DNA of 64,000 nucleotides, taken from contig NZ_AXWO01000008.1 of assembly GCF_000482705.1 (NCBI RefSeq), positions 150,593-214,592 of the forward strand, given 5' to 3'. The notes beneath the pieces are model-generated. The model was given only the letters and a program-made list of their open reading frames with translations, was not told where the DNA came from and did no database searches. The translations under genes and the position numbers were made by a program. The stretch comes from Glycomyces arizonensis DSM 44726 (GTDB lineage Bacteria; Actinomycetota; Actinomycetes; Mycobacteriales; Micromonosporaceae). The first letter of the stretch is position 1; every line of letters starts with the position of its first letter. Below, piece by piece: positions 16,492 to 24,185 of the stretch.

Positions 16492-17082
16492 GTGAAGGAT
16501 CAGACCACCGGTGGCCCCGAGGCGGCCACCTCGCGGCGCAGACTGCTCGACGCCGCCCTGGCCGAGTTCGCCGAGAAGGGCTACGCCGGGGCGACCGTCC
16601 GCGCGATCGCCGCCCGCGCCGGAGTCAACACCCAGCTCATCTCGTACTACTTCGGCGGCAAGGCCGGGCTGCACCGCGAGCTCCTCGACGCGTGGCGCGA
16701 GCGCGAGGCCGGGCTCATGGAGGCCGATTCCTTCGCCGCGGGGGTGACCGCCTACCTGCGCGCCTTCGCCGAGAACCCCGACCTGCTGCGCATGTTCGTC
16801 CGCGAGGGCCTGTCCGCCGCCGCGCTCCCCGCCCCGGCGGCGCCCGCGGACGGGGAGGAGGAACCGGAGGTGGCGCAGCTGCGCCGCCTCCAGGCCGAAG
16901 GCGGCCTCGCCGCCGACCTCGACCCGGCCTATCTGGCGATCGTCCTGATGGGGGCGACGACCGCGATGGTGACCGTCCCGGCGATGATCGAGCGCCTCTG
17001 CGGCGTCCCGGCCGACTCGCCGGAGTTCCTGGACAACTACGCCGAGCAGTTGCGCCGCATCATCGAGCACCTGAGCGGCTGA
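16492..17082 (+). CDS. TetR/AcrR-family transcriptional regulator
   Basis: A 196-residue TetR-type repressor starting with GTG (VKDQTTGG). The DNA-binding region is SRRRLLDAALAEFAEKGY then VRAIAARAGVNTQLISYYFGGKAGLHREL at residues about 12-60, with the classic YYFGGK end of the recognition helix. The C-terminal ligand/dimer domain begins near residue 75 and resembles AcrR-type C-termini (PAMIERLCGV, YAEQLRRIIEHL). It most likely represses the divergent hydrolase; the ligand is unknown. Confidence 0.88.
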   Translation: MKDQTTGGPEAATSRRRLLDAALAEFAEKGYAGATVRAIAARAGVNTQLISYYFGGKAGLHRELLDAWREREAGLMEADSFAAGVTAYLRAFAENPDLLRMFVREGLSAAALPAPAAPADGEEEPEVAQLRRLQAEGGLAADLDPAYLAIVLMGATTAMVTVPAMIERLCGVPADSPEFLDNYAEQLRRIIEHLSG

Positions 17083-17090
17083 GCGGCCCC

Positions 17091-17441
17091 TCAGCGCTCG
17101 CCGGAGCGCCTCGCGGAGGGCGGCCGGTCGGGAATGAGCTTGAGGCCGACGACGGCGGCGATGATGCCCGCGATGAAGACGAGCTTCGCCGCCGAGACGG
17201 CCTCGGCGCCGGTGGCCATCGCGTAGGCGACCGTCAGCGCGGCGCCGACGCCGGTCCACACCGCGTAGGCGGTGCCGATGGGAATGTGCTTCGCGGCCCA
17301 CCCCAGGCCGAACATGCTCGCGGTCAGGGCGAGGGCGAACACCAGGTCGGGGACGGGCTCGCGGAATCCGTCGGACAGGCCCAGCGCGGTGGCCCAGACG
17401 GCCTCGAAGACGGCGCTGACGAGGAGCACGATCCAGGGCAT
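17091..17441 (-). CDS. SMR-family guanidinium exporter (Gdx/SugE type), second subunit
   Basis: A 116-residue four-helix small multidrug resistance protein. The proton/substrate-coupling glutamate is Glu13 in LVSAVFEAVWATAL, and the helix-3 motif GTAYAVWTGVGAALT is the SugE/Gdx version. A basic tail (PDRPPSARRSGER) follows helix 4. It starts two bases after the stop of the first subunit, so the pair is co-translated and probably forms a heterodimer. Since the transcript begins with a guanidine-III riboswitch, guanidinium is the predicted substrate. The non-Gdx option, a general cation drug exporter, is less likely. Confidence 0.87.
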   Translation of the reverse strand: MPWIVLLVSAVFEAVWATALGLSDGFREPVPDLVFALALTASMFGLGWAAKHIPIGTAYAVWTGVGAALTVAYAMATGAEAVSAAKLVFIAGIIAAVVGLKLIPDRPPSARRSGER

Positions 17442-17443
17442 CG

Positions 17444-17758
17444 TCAGCTCACCGCCTTCAGGCCGATGATCGAGCCGACGAGCAGCACCAGCAGCAGGGA
17501 CCTGCCCCAGGTGGCCCGCTCCTGGCCGGTGCGCAGGCCCCACAGCACGGTCAGCGTGGCGCCGACGCCGGTCCACACGGCGTAGGCGGTGCCGGTCGGC
17601 AGGGAGGTCATGGCCCACGACAGCCCGGCCATGCTGAGGGCGAGCGCCGCGAAGAACAGGGCGGTGGGCCTCGGGCGCTTGAAGCCGTCGGAGGCGGACA
17701 GCGCCGCCGCCCACACGGCCTCCAGCACGCCGGAGGCGATCAGGATCAACCACGCCAC
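17444..17758 (-). CDS. SMR-family guanidinium exporter (Gdx/SugE type), first subunit
   Basis: A 104-residue four-helix SMR protein: MAWLILIASGVLEAVWAAAL with the essential Glu13, PTALFFAALALSMAGLSWAM, GTAYAVWTGVGATLTVLW and WGRSLLLVLLVGSIIGLKAV. It starts with GTG, eight bases after an AGGAG that sits directly below the riboswitch, so riboswitch folding can set access to the ribosome site. Its partner follows immediately. Expected to exchange guanidinium for protons across the inner membrane. Confidence 0.88.
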   Translation of the reverse strand: MAWLILIASGVLEAVWAAALSASDGFKRPRPTALFFAALALSMAGLSWAMTSLPTGTAYAVWTGVGATLTVLWGLRTGQERATWGRSLLLVLLVGSIIGLKAVS

Positions 17759-17776
17759 GACAATGACTCCTTCTCA

Positions 17777-17816
17777 GGCCGTCTTGTCGGGGTGCGGGTA
17801 CGGCTCCCTCGTCCGC
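17777..17816 (-). ncRNA. guanidine-III (ykkC-III) riboswitch
   Basis: Read on the minus strand the segment contains GCGGACGAGG, then GAGCCGTACCCG, then GACAAGACGGC. These match the conserved core recalled for the Thermobifida guanidine-III aptamer (GGACGAGG, GCCGUACCCG, GACAAGACGGC) in the same order and with near-identical spacing. It lies 18 bases upstream of the GTG of the first SMR gene, with the AGGAG ribosome site between. The SugE/Gdx-type exporters downstream are the known regulon of this class. It forms an H-type pseudoknot in known members; guanidinium binding would raise translation. Confidence 0.88.
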
Positions 17817-17959
17817 GGACCCGCCCACCGGGTCCCGCGGCAAGTCTACGGCGGCGGCCGCACCGCGGCCGTGAACGACGCCCGCGGGAACCGTGCGGCT
17901 CGCTCACCGCGGCCGGACCGTTCGGGAACCCGGCCTCGGCTTCGTGTCGGGCGGGCGGT

Positions 17960-18721
17960 TCAGGCCGTCGCCTCCTCGCCGATCGCCAGCACGGACCAGG
18001 AGCGCTTCGTGGCGGGCGGGTCGGCGATCAGCAGCGCCCACCGGCCGCGCCGGTAGTCCCCGCGGATGAGGTAACCGCCCTCCGCCTCCCGGCCGAAGAC
18101 CTCTTCGGCGGGCAGGACGTCGCGGCCGTTGTGGCGGTGGGCCACCTCCCGGTCGGTCCGCTTGTCGCCCTCGACGGCGGCGAACCAGTCGGCGAAGGCG
18201 CGCCGGACGCGCGCGGCCGCCGCCTCGTCGAGGCGGGCGTCGACGCCGATCACGGTCGGATCCCAGCCGTCGCCCCCCAGGACCTTGAAACCGGTCGGGA
18301 ACAGCTCGCAGACGACGCCGCGGTCGAGGCTCGCCGCGTAGAGCGCCCGGACCTCGCCTGGGTGGTCGCGCCTGTCGCGGTAGTACGTCCTCGGGGCGGT
18401 GATCAGGCACCAGACGCCGAGGGCCAGCGCCCCGAGCCAGTTCCAGGCGGCGAGGAACAGGATGACGGCCACCGCGCCGTCGACGTCGTCGGGGAATTCG
18501 GGCATGTAGGCCCTGAACACGAACGCGTACACCAGGAAGATGGCCCCGAGAACGGCGAAGACGACGGGGCCGAACAGTCCCGGCTCGGACGGTGCGGCGC
18601 GGCGGACGAAGTCGTCGAAGCCGGTGACGTCGGGAGCCGGCGGCCGGGGTGCGGGGGCGGTGTTCGCCGACGCGGCCCAGATGGCGTCGGGGCCGCCCGG
18701 CCAGGGCTCGGCAGGGTGCAT
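17960..18721 (-). CDS. hypothetical membrane protein
   Basis: A 253-residue protein of no recognised family. After a Pro/Ala-rich cytosolic N-terminus it has two long hydrophobic helices, FGPVVFAVLGAIFLVYAFVF and AVAVILFLAAWNWLGALALG, joined by an acidic loop (PEFPDDVDG). A soluble C-terminal half of about 140 residues follows (TYYRDRRDHPGEVRALYAAS ... WSVLAIGEEATA). The GHPGEVRALYAASLDRGVVCELFPTGFKVLGG-like stretch resembles a small sensor or PH-like fold only loosely. The start MHPAEPW was chosen as the first ATG of the frame after a hairpin. It stands alone between the riboswitch unit and the GH2 operon terminator. Confidence 0.65.
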   Translation of the reverse strand: MHPAEPWPGGPDAIWAASANTAPAPRPPAPDVTGFDDFVRRAAPSEPGLFGPVVFAVLGAIFLVYAFVFRAYMPEFPDDVDGAVAVILFLAAWNWLGALALGVWCLITAPRTYYRDRRDHPGEVRALYAASLDRGVVCELFPTGFKVLGGDGWDPTVIGVDARLDEAAAARVRRAFADWFAAVEGDKRTDREVAHRHNGRDVLPAEEVFGREAEGGYLIRGDYRRGRWALLIADPPATKRSWSVLAIGEEATA

Positions 18722-18756
18722 TCGCTCATTATGCGTTGGCGGTGCCGCACATGGGA

Positions 18757-18800
18757 ATGCCTCGCCCGGTCGGCCCTCCGCGACCGACCGGGCGAGGCAT
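18757..18800 (-). terminator. terminator hairpin closing the GH2 transport operon
   Basis: A perfect 16-bp stem, ATGCCTCGCCCGGTCG paired with CGACCGGGCGAGGCAT, with a 12-base loop. It lies 34 bases beyond the GH2 stop codon and upstream of the hypothetical membrane protein, so it should end the operon that starts at 24.1 kb. Confidence 0.75.
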
Positions 18801-18803
18801 CGC

Positions 18804-18836
18804 TCAGAAAGACACTGCTCAGAAAGGCACTGCTCA
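18804..18836 (-). repeat. tandem 15-bp repeat carrying three in-frame stop codons
   Basis: Reading the minus strand from the GH2 stop: TGAGCAGTGCCTTTC, TGAGCAGTGTCTTTC, then TGA. Two 15-base units, differing at one base, each begin with an in-frame TGA. It looks like a small duplication of the gene end. Confidence 0.7.
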
Positions 18837-20945
18837 GGCGAGGCCGGGGACCGGCGCGTCCGTGAACTCGCCGGGGCGGGCGCCCCGCCGGTTCGGCGGT
18901 TCCACCTCGGCGGCGTCGAGGAACGCGCGAGCGAGGACGCGGCCGTCCTCGCCCGCGAGCCACAGCAGCAGCCGCGCCGGTCCGGCGGGCGGCGGGACGG
19001 TGAGCCGGACGGCGGGCGAGAGCCGGAACGGCTCGGCGGCGACAGATCCACTGCTCGCCTCCGGTTTCGGCAGCGGGGCGTCCGCGGGCGTCCCGGCGGC
19101 CGTCCACGCGGCGTGGACGGTGCCGGAGGCGGCGGTGCGGCCGTGGTGCGAGACGTGGACGTCGAGCGCGAGCGGCCCGGCGGGCGGCTCGATGTCGGCG
19201 CCCGCGGCGAGCGGCACGAGGTCGAGCACCAGCACGGTCTCGGCGTTGACGTCGGCGGGGACCGCCCCGCCCCAGTCCTTCGGGCGCCGGTCGGTGTCGA
19301 GCAGGCCCGCGGCCTCGTGCTCCACGTCGGCGAACTCGGTGTAGACGTACCCGGCGAAGCGGTCGTGGCGCCGCAGTTCCTGCGTCTCCCAGCGCAGATG
19401 CCAGGCCCGTTCGAGACTGGTGAACCCTTCGCCGTACTCGCTGTTGACGATCGGGAGGCCGCTTCTGGGCACGTCGGCGGAGCCGTACAGGGACTTGTCG
19501 ACGATGAAGTCGGGGGCGAGCCGGACGGGGAAGTCGTCCCGCTCCCCCGCCGCCAGGCGCGCGACGAAGTCCTTCCACACGGCCAGGTGCGGCTCGTAGT
19601 AGTGCCAGTCGACCAGGTCGGTGCGCACGTGTGACCAGCCGGAGTTCTCCACGATCGGCCGGGTGTCGTCGAGTTCGCGCAGCCGCTCGTAGGCGCGGGC
19701 GGCGGCCTCGGCGCGCGCGACGCTGCCGGGGATGTCCCAGTCCAGGCCCCACTCCTCGTTGTAGAGGCCCCAGATGACGATGCTCGGGTGGTTGCCGTCG
19801 CGCTCGACCATCGCGGGCAGCTGCGCCTCGAAGGCGGCCGCCGCTTCGGGTGAGAAGCGGCTCGGGCAGGCCGGTTCGGCCCACACGAGCATGCCGGTGC
19901 GGTCGGCCTCGTGCAGCCACAGCGGCTCTTCGAACTTGAGGTGCTTGCGCACGAGGTTGTAGCCGAGGCCGCGGGCGAGTTCGATTTCGCGCAGCAGCGA
20001 CGCGGCGTCCGGCGCGGTGAGCCCCGTGTCCGGCCAGTAGCCCTGGTCGAGCACGCCGCGCATGTAGACGCGCTCGCCGTTGAGGTGGAGCTCCTCGCCG
20101 CGGGTCTCGAAGCGGCGCAGGCCGGTGGTGGCGACGACGCGGTCATCGCCGGTGCGGACCTCGACGCGGTACAGGTGCGGCCGCTCGGGCGACCACAGGA
20201 CCGGTTCGGCGAGTTCGATGCGCCCGGTGGCGCGCCCGTCGCCGTCGGATGTCAGCGCGGCCGCCTCGCCGGTGCCGAGCACGGTCGCCGTGACGGCCGC
20301 GCCCGCCGGGGCGTCGCCCGCGAGGTCCACGGTGAGGTCGATGCCGGTGAGGCTGTCGCCGCGCAGGGCGACCGATCGGGCGTAGGTGCGTCCGCGGGCC
20401 TCGATCCACACGGTCTGCCAGATGCCGGAGGTGGGGGTGAACGAGACGCCGTCGTAGTCGTCGCGCGGCAGGGACCGCTGCTTGCCGTGCGGGATGGCGC
20501 GCTTGTCCGCCGGGGCGGCGACCGACACCTCGAGTTCGGCGCTCACTCCTGGGACGAGCGCGTCGGTCACGTCGAGCTCGAAGGACTCGTAGCCGCCGGT
20601 GTGCTCGCCGACGATCGCGCCGTCGACGCGGACCACGGCGTGGTGGTGCACCGCCCCGAACGAGAGGACGACGCTCGATCCGGCCCAGTCGGCGGGCGCG
20701 GTGACCGTCCGCCGGTAGGTCCCCCGCTCGAGCCACGTGCGGTGCACGCCCGAGGCCTCGCTCTCCCACGCGAACGGCACGGTGATCGGGCCGTCGTAGC
20801 CGTCGGCCTCGAAGGCCCAGCGGCCGTTGAGGTTCAGCCAGCGTTCGGACCGGTCGCGGTCCGGGCGCGGGTACTCGGGGCGGGGGATCGGGGCCGCGCC
20901 GGTCTCGGGTGGCGTCGCCGCGGTCTCGGGTCGGGTCAGTGTCAT
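18834..20945 (-). CDS. glycoside hydrolase family 2 (beta-galactosidase/beta-glucuronidase-like)
   Basis: A 703-residue cytosolic GH2 enzyme. Order: sugar-binding jelly roll (SERWLNLNGRWAFEADGYDGP to about residue 180, with VPFAWESEASG and the LERGTYRRTV strand), immunoglobulin-like domain (GRIELAEPVLWSPERPHLYRV), TIM barrel from ERVYMRGVLDQGYWPDTG, and an extra C-terminal beta domain. The acid/base is Glu397 (LYNEEWG) and the nucleophile is probably Glu503 (VNSEYGEG). There is no signal peptide, so it acts on imported oligosaccharide. It begins 4 bases after the permease stop and is the last gene of the LacI-controlled operon. The sugar specificity cannot be fixed; members near this cut beta-galactosides, beta-glucuronides or beta-L-arabinosides. 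Confidence 0.87.
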   Translation of the reverse strand: MTLTRPETAATPPETGAAPIPRPEYPRPDRDRSERWLNLNGRWAFEADGYDGPITVPFAWESEASGVHRTWLERGTYRRTVTAPADWAGSSVVLSFGAVHHHAVVRVDGAIVGEHTGGYESFELDVTDALVPGVSAELEVSVAAPADKRAIPHGKQRSLPRDDYDGVSFTPTSGIWQTVWIEARGRTYARSVALRGDSLTGIDLTVDLAGDAPAGAAVTATVLGTGEAAALTSDGDGRATGRIELAEPVLWSPERPHLYRVEVRTGDDRVVATTGLRRFETRGEELHLNGERVYMRGVLDQGYWPDTGLTAPDAASLLREIELARGLGYNLVRKHLKFEEPLWLHEADRTGMLVWAEPACPSRFSPEAAAAFEAQLPAMVERDGNHPSIVIWGLYNEEWGLDWDIPGSVARAEAAARAYERLRELDDTRPIVENSGWSHVRTDLVDWHYYEPHLAVWKDFVARLAAGERDDFPVRLAPDFIVDKSLYGSADVPRSGLPIVNSEYGEGFTSLERAWHLRWETQELRRHDRFAGYVYTEFADVEHEAAGLLDTDRRPKDWGGAVPADVNAETVLVLDLVPLAAGADIEPPAGPLALDVHVSHHGRTAASGTVHAAWTAAGTPADAPLPKPEASSGSVAAEPFRLSPAVRLTVPPPAGPARLLLWLAGEDGRVLARAFLDAAEVEPPNRRGARPGEFTDAPVPGLA

Positions 20946-20948
20946 GCG

Positions 20949-21818
20949 TCAGCCCTTCACGCTGCCGGCCATGATGCCGTTGATGAAATGCCGCTGGAGC
21001 AGGATGAACAGCACCAGCAGCGGGATGAGTGCGACGGAGCTCGCCGCGAGCAGTTCGCCTGTGACGGTGGCGTAGTCGGCGCCGATCCGGTTGCCGGTGA
21101 TGTTCTGGGCGAGTGTGGAGAGCACGACCTGGAGGGTCGCCATGCGCTCGTTGCTCGCCACCACCACGGGCCAGACGAAGTCGTTGTAGATGTTCATGAT
21201 CGTGAGCACGCCGAGCCCGGCCAGGCCGGGCCGGATGACGGGGACGATCACGCGCCAGAAGATGCCGAACTCGCCGCAGCCGTCGACGCGGGCCGCGTCC
21301 ATCAGCTCGTCGGGCACGGCGCTGATCACCTGCCGCATCCAGAAGATCGCGAACGCGTCCACCGCGCCGGGCAGGATGAGCGCCTGGTAGGTGTTGACCC
21401 AGCCGAGCGCCTTCATCTCCAAAAGGAGCGGGATGATGAGCACGATCGTGGGCAGCATGAGGGTGACGAGCACGGCGCCGAAGATGAGGTTCTGGCCGAC
21501 GAAGCGGTACTTGGCGAACGCGTAGGCGGCCAGCGGGGCGAAGAACATCGTGATGGCGCCCTTGAACACGAGCACCACGGCCGTGTTGGCGAAGCCCTGC
21601 CCGATGGGCACGTCCTGGAACATCGCCCGGTAGTTGTCGAGGGTGAAGGCACTCGGGTCGAACGAGAGCGGTGAGGAGACGATGTCGCCGGCGGGTTTGA
21701 ACGCCGAGACCAGGGCCCACGCCACCGGGGCCAGGAAGGCCGCGAGCAGCAGCATGAGGAAGGCGTGGGAGCCGATGCGCGGGCGGGATCGGGGTTCGTG
21801 CTTCACGGTTGCGGTCAT
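20949..21818 (-). CDS. CUT1-type sugar ABC transporter, permease (MalG-like), GH2 operon
   Basis: A 289-residue six-helix permease: SHAFLMLLLAAFLAPVAWAL begins helix 1, the EAA loop reads VPDELMDAARVDGCGEFGIFWRVIVPVIRPG, and the ending is RHFINGIMAGSVKG. The ATG follows the partner's stop by 2 bases with a GGACTGACG ribosome site. It works with the gene upstream and the lipoprotein that heads this operon. Confidence 0.9.
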   Translation of the reverse strand: MTATVKHEPRSRPRIGSHAFLMLLLAAFLAPVAWALVSAFKPAGDIVSSPLSFDPSAFTLDNYRAMFQDVPIGQGFANTAVVLVFKGAITMFFAPLAAYAFAKYRFVGQNLIFGAVLVTLMLPTIVLIIPLLLEMKALGWVNTYQALILPGAVDAFAIFWMRQVISAVPDELMDAARVDGCGEFGIFWRVIVPVIRPGLAGLGVLTIMNIYNDFVWPVVVASNERMATLQVVLSTLAQNITGNRIGADYATVTGELLAASSVALIPLLVLFILLQRHFINGIMAGSVKG

Positions 21819-21820
21819 CG

Positions 21821-22744
21821 TCAGTCCTTCGCTCGCAGCATGCGGACGAACATCAGCGACAGGACCATGACGAGGATGACGAGCAGGAACGAGTTCGCCG
21901 CGCCCGTGCCGAGGTCGGCCCTGGTGATGTGGTTGTACAGGTAGTAGCCCGCGGTGGTGGTCGAGTTGTAGGGGCCGCCCTGGGTGACCACGAACGGCTC
22001 GGCGAACATCTGGAACACCGCGAGCGTCTGGAGCACGACGGCGAACATGACCGTCCGCCGCAGCAGCGGCACCGTGATGCTCCACAGCTGCCTGGCCTTG
22101 GAGGCGCCGTCGATCTCGGCGGCCTCGTAGATCTGGCCGTTGATCGACTGGAGCCCGGAGAGCAGGATGATCACGATGAAGCCCGTGGTCTTCCACAGGA
22201 ACAGCAGCGCGAGGGTCGGCTTGGCCCAGGCGCTGGTGGTCAGCCAGCCGACGTCGGGCAGTCCGACGAGGCCGAGCAGGGCGTTGACGGCGCCGTAGTG
22301 CTGGTCGAACAGCACCACCCAGATCTGGGCGACGGCCACGAGCGGGGTGACGAACGGGACGATGAAGGCCACCCGGTAGAGCCCGCGCAGTTTGAGCTTC
22401 GCCGAGCCCAGCAGCACGGCCACGAGCACGCCGAGCACGAGCTGGACGGGGATGATGAGGAGCCAGAGCACGGCGGAGTTGCCGAGAGAACTCCAGAACG
22501 CGGGGCTGGTGAGCAGGTAGGTGTAGTTGTCCCAGCCGACCCACTCCGCGGCCCCGGTGCCGTGCCAGTTCGTGAAGCTCAGGCGGGCCGTGTAGAAGAG
22601 CGGGTAGACGCTGAACGCGAGGAAGATCGCGACGAACGGCAGGACGAACACGTACGGCGCGAGGCGCCGCCGCAGTCCGGACGTGCTGGTGCGGCGGCGG
22701 CGCCCGCTCGGGCCCGCGGAGTGGGTGGCTGCGACGGTGGTCAC
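21821..22744 (-). CDS. CUT1-type sugar ABC transporter, permease (MalF-like), GH2 operon
   Basis: A 307-residue permease with a short basic N-terminus, then LAPYVFVLPFVAIFLAFSVYP and five more spans. The MalF-type loop GTGAAEWVGWDNYTYLL and the EAA loop INGQIYEAAEIDGASKARQLWSITVPLLRR are clear. It starts with GTG in a GTGA overlap with the binding-protein stop. Confidence 0.9.
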   Translation of the reverse strand: MTTVAATHSAGPSGRRRRTSTSGLRRRLAPYVFVLPFVAIFLAFSVYPLFYTARLSFTNWHGTGAAEWVGWDNYTYLLTSPAFWSSLGNSAVLWLLIIPVQLVLGVLVAVLLGSAKLKLRGLYRVAFIVPFVTPLVAVAQIWVVLFDQHYGAVNALLGLVGLPDVGWLTTSAWAKPTLALLFLWKTTGFIVIILLSGLQSINGQIYEAAEIDGASKARQLWSITVPLLRRTVMFAVVLQTLAVFQMFAEPFVVTQGGPYNSTTTAGYYLYNHITRADLGTGAANSFLLVILVMVLSLMFVRMLRAKD

Positions 22745-24105
22745 TGGCGGTCGACCAGGTTCGTCTGGATCTGCTCGGTCGAGGAGTCGATCACCTCTTC
22801 GGGGGTCATGTCGCCGTCGAGCATGCGCTGGAGGTCGTTGCCGAGGTAGTCGACGGCGCCGTCCCACCAGGCGGGCGTGGGCGTGCCGCCGGGGATCTGG
22901 GCGCCGGCCTCGGTGGCCACGGCCCACAGGTCCTGGCCGCCGAGGGCCTCGACCGGTTCGAAGAGCGGCGCCGACGGGTCGGCGGCGGGCTCGTAGGCCG
23001 GGATCGAGGTGTTCAGGCCGGTCGGGTAGGTGTCGCTCGGGCCCCAGACGGCGGTGTAGCCGACCTCGTCGTACATGAGGAACTCGTAGAAGAGCCAGGC
23101 GAGGTCGGCGTTCTTTCCGTCCTTGGGCAGCACGAACGAGGAGCCGCCCATGGCGCCCGAGCGCGGTCCGCCCGCGTCCCAGGCGGGCAGTTCCATGGCG
23201 CGCCAGTCGCCGGAGGTCTCGGTGAGCATCTGCTGCGGGGCGAAGCTGAACCAGATCGCCCACGGGTAGAAGACCTGGTTGCCGTTGTCCATCTCGGCGA
23301 CGTCGGTCGGGGTCAGGTATTCGGCGCGGGTGCCGAGCCCTTCGCTCTGGACCGTGTCGAGGAACTGGAGGATCCGCAGGTATTCGGGGCTGTCGAGGCG
23401 CAGCTCGCCGTCGGCGTCGGCGATGGAGGTGCCGAGCTGGCTCGCGTACATCTCGAGCTGGAGCTGCCCGAGGAAGGCGGACTGCTCCAGGTGGATCGGG
23501 CCGGCGTCGGGCACGGCGGCCTTGTACTGGCGGGCGGCCTCCAGCAGGTCGTCGTAGGTCGCGATGGCGGTGGCGTCGACGCCCGCGGCCTCCAGGGCCG
23601 TGGCGTTGTAGAACAGCAGGCCCGGGTTGAGGTCGTAGGGCACGCCGTAGATGGCGCCGTCGACGGTGTTGACGTCGATCTTCTGCTGGGCGATGTCCCC
23701 GAGATAGGGCTTGAGGACCTCGCCGAGGTTCCACAGGTAGTCGGTGTAGCCGCCGATCTTGGCGTCGTCGAGGAAGACGCCGTCGGGCACGTCGGTGCCG
23801 GTGATGAGCGTGTTCTGCAGTTTGGCGTCGATGTCGACGGCGACGTGGTTGACCTTGATGTCGGGGTAGACGGCGTTGAAGTCGTCGATGACGCCCTCGA
23901 AGACCTCGAAGAGGTCGCCGGAGCGGTCCCAGATGGTGATCTCGCCCTTGGGGCTATCGGCGGTGGGCGCCTGCAGGGCGTCGGCGGAGCCGCCGCCCTC
24001 CTCGTCGGAGGAGATGTCGGGGCCGCAGGCGGCGAGAGCGGGCGCCGCGGCGGCGAGCCCGGCGGACGCGAGCACGGCTCGGCGCCGGAGGAGATGGCGT
24101 TTCAT
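22741..24105 (-). CDS. CUT1-type sugar ABC transporter, substrate-binding lipoprotein, GH2 operon
   Basis: A 454-residue solute-binding protein. Twin-Arg-like basic start MKRHLLRRRAVLASAG, hydrophobic core and lipobox LAAC at residues about 24-27, so it is lipid-anchored (the RRR segment could allow Tat export). The mature part has GEITIWDRSGDLFEVFEGVIDDF, TGTDVPDGVFLDDAK and PGLLFYNATALEAAGV, all family-1 features. First gene of the operon; two LacI operators lie between it and the divergent lacI gene. Confidence 0.9.
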   Translation of the reverse strand: MKRHLLRRRAVLASAGLAAAAPALAACGPDISSDEEGGGSADALQAPTADSPKGEITIWDRSGDLFEVFEGVIDDFNAVYPDIKVNHVAVDIDAKLQNTLITGTDVPDGVFLDDAKIGGYTDYLWNLGEVLKPYLGDIAQQKIDVNTVDGAIYGVPYDLNPGLLFYNATALEAAGVDATAIATYDDLLEAARQYKAAVPDAGPIHLEQSAFLGQLQLEMYASQLGTSIADADGELRLDSPEYLRILQFLDTVQSEGLGTRAEYLTPTDVAEMDNGNQVFYPWAIWFSFAPQQMLTETSGDWRAMELPAWDAGGPRSGAMGGSSFVLPKDGKNADLAWLFYEFLMYDEVGYTAVWGPSDTYPTGLNTSIPAYEPAADPSAPLFEPVEALGGQDLWAVATEAGAQIPGGTPTPAWWDGAVDYLGNDLQRMLDGDMTPEEVIDSSTEQIQTNLVDRQ

Positions 24106-24122
24106 GGCACTCCCTTGTGTGA

Positions 24123-24140
24123 TTTGCCAACGTGTGCAAA
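24123..24140. promoter_or_regulatory. LacI operator site 1 (TTTGCC-N6-TGCAAA)
   Basis: TTTGCCAACGTGTGCAAA, 17 bases upstream of the binding-protein start. It matches the three other copies of the motif in this locus, one of which lies 30 bases away and two of which precede the sialidase-like gene. Confidence 0.8.
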
Positions 24141-24152
24141 ACCTAGCACCTC

Positions 24153-24169
24153 TTTGCCGACGTTGCAAA
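24153..24169. promoter_or_regulatory. LacI operator site 2 (TTTGCC-N5-TGCAAA)
   Basis: TTTGCCGACGTTGCAAA, 16 bases upstream of the lacI start, about three helical turns from site 1. Suits control of both the divergent operon and lacI itself. Confidence 0.8.
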
Positions 24170-24185
24170 CGGTAGGATGGATCGC

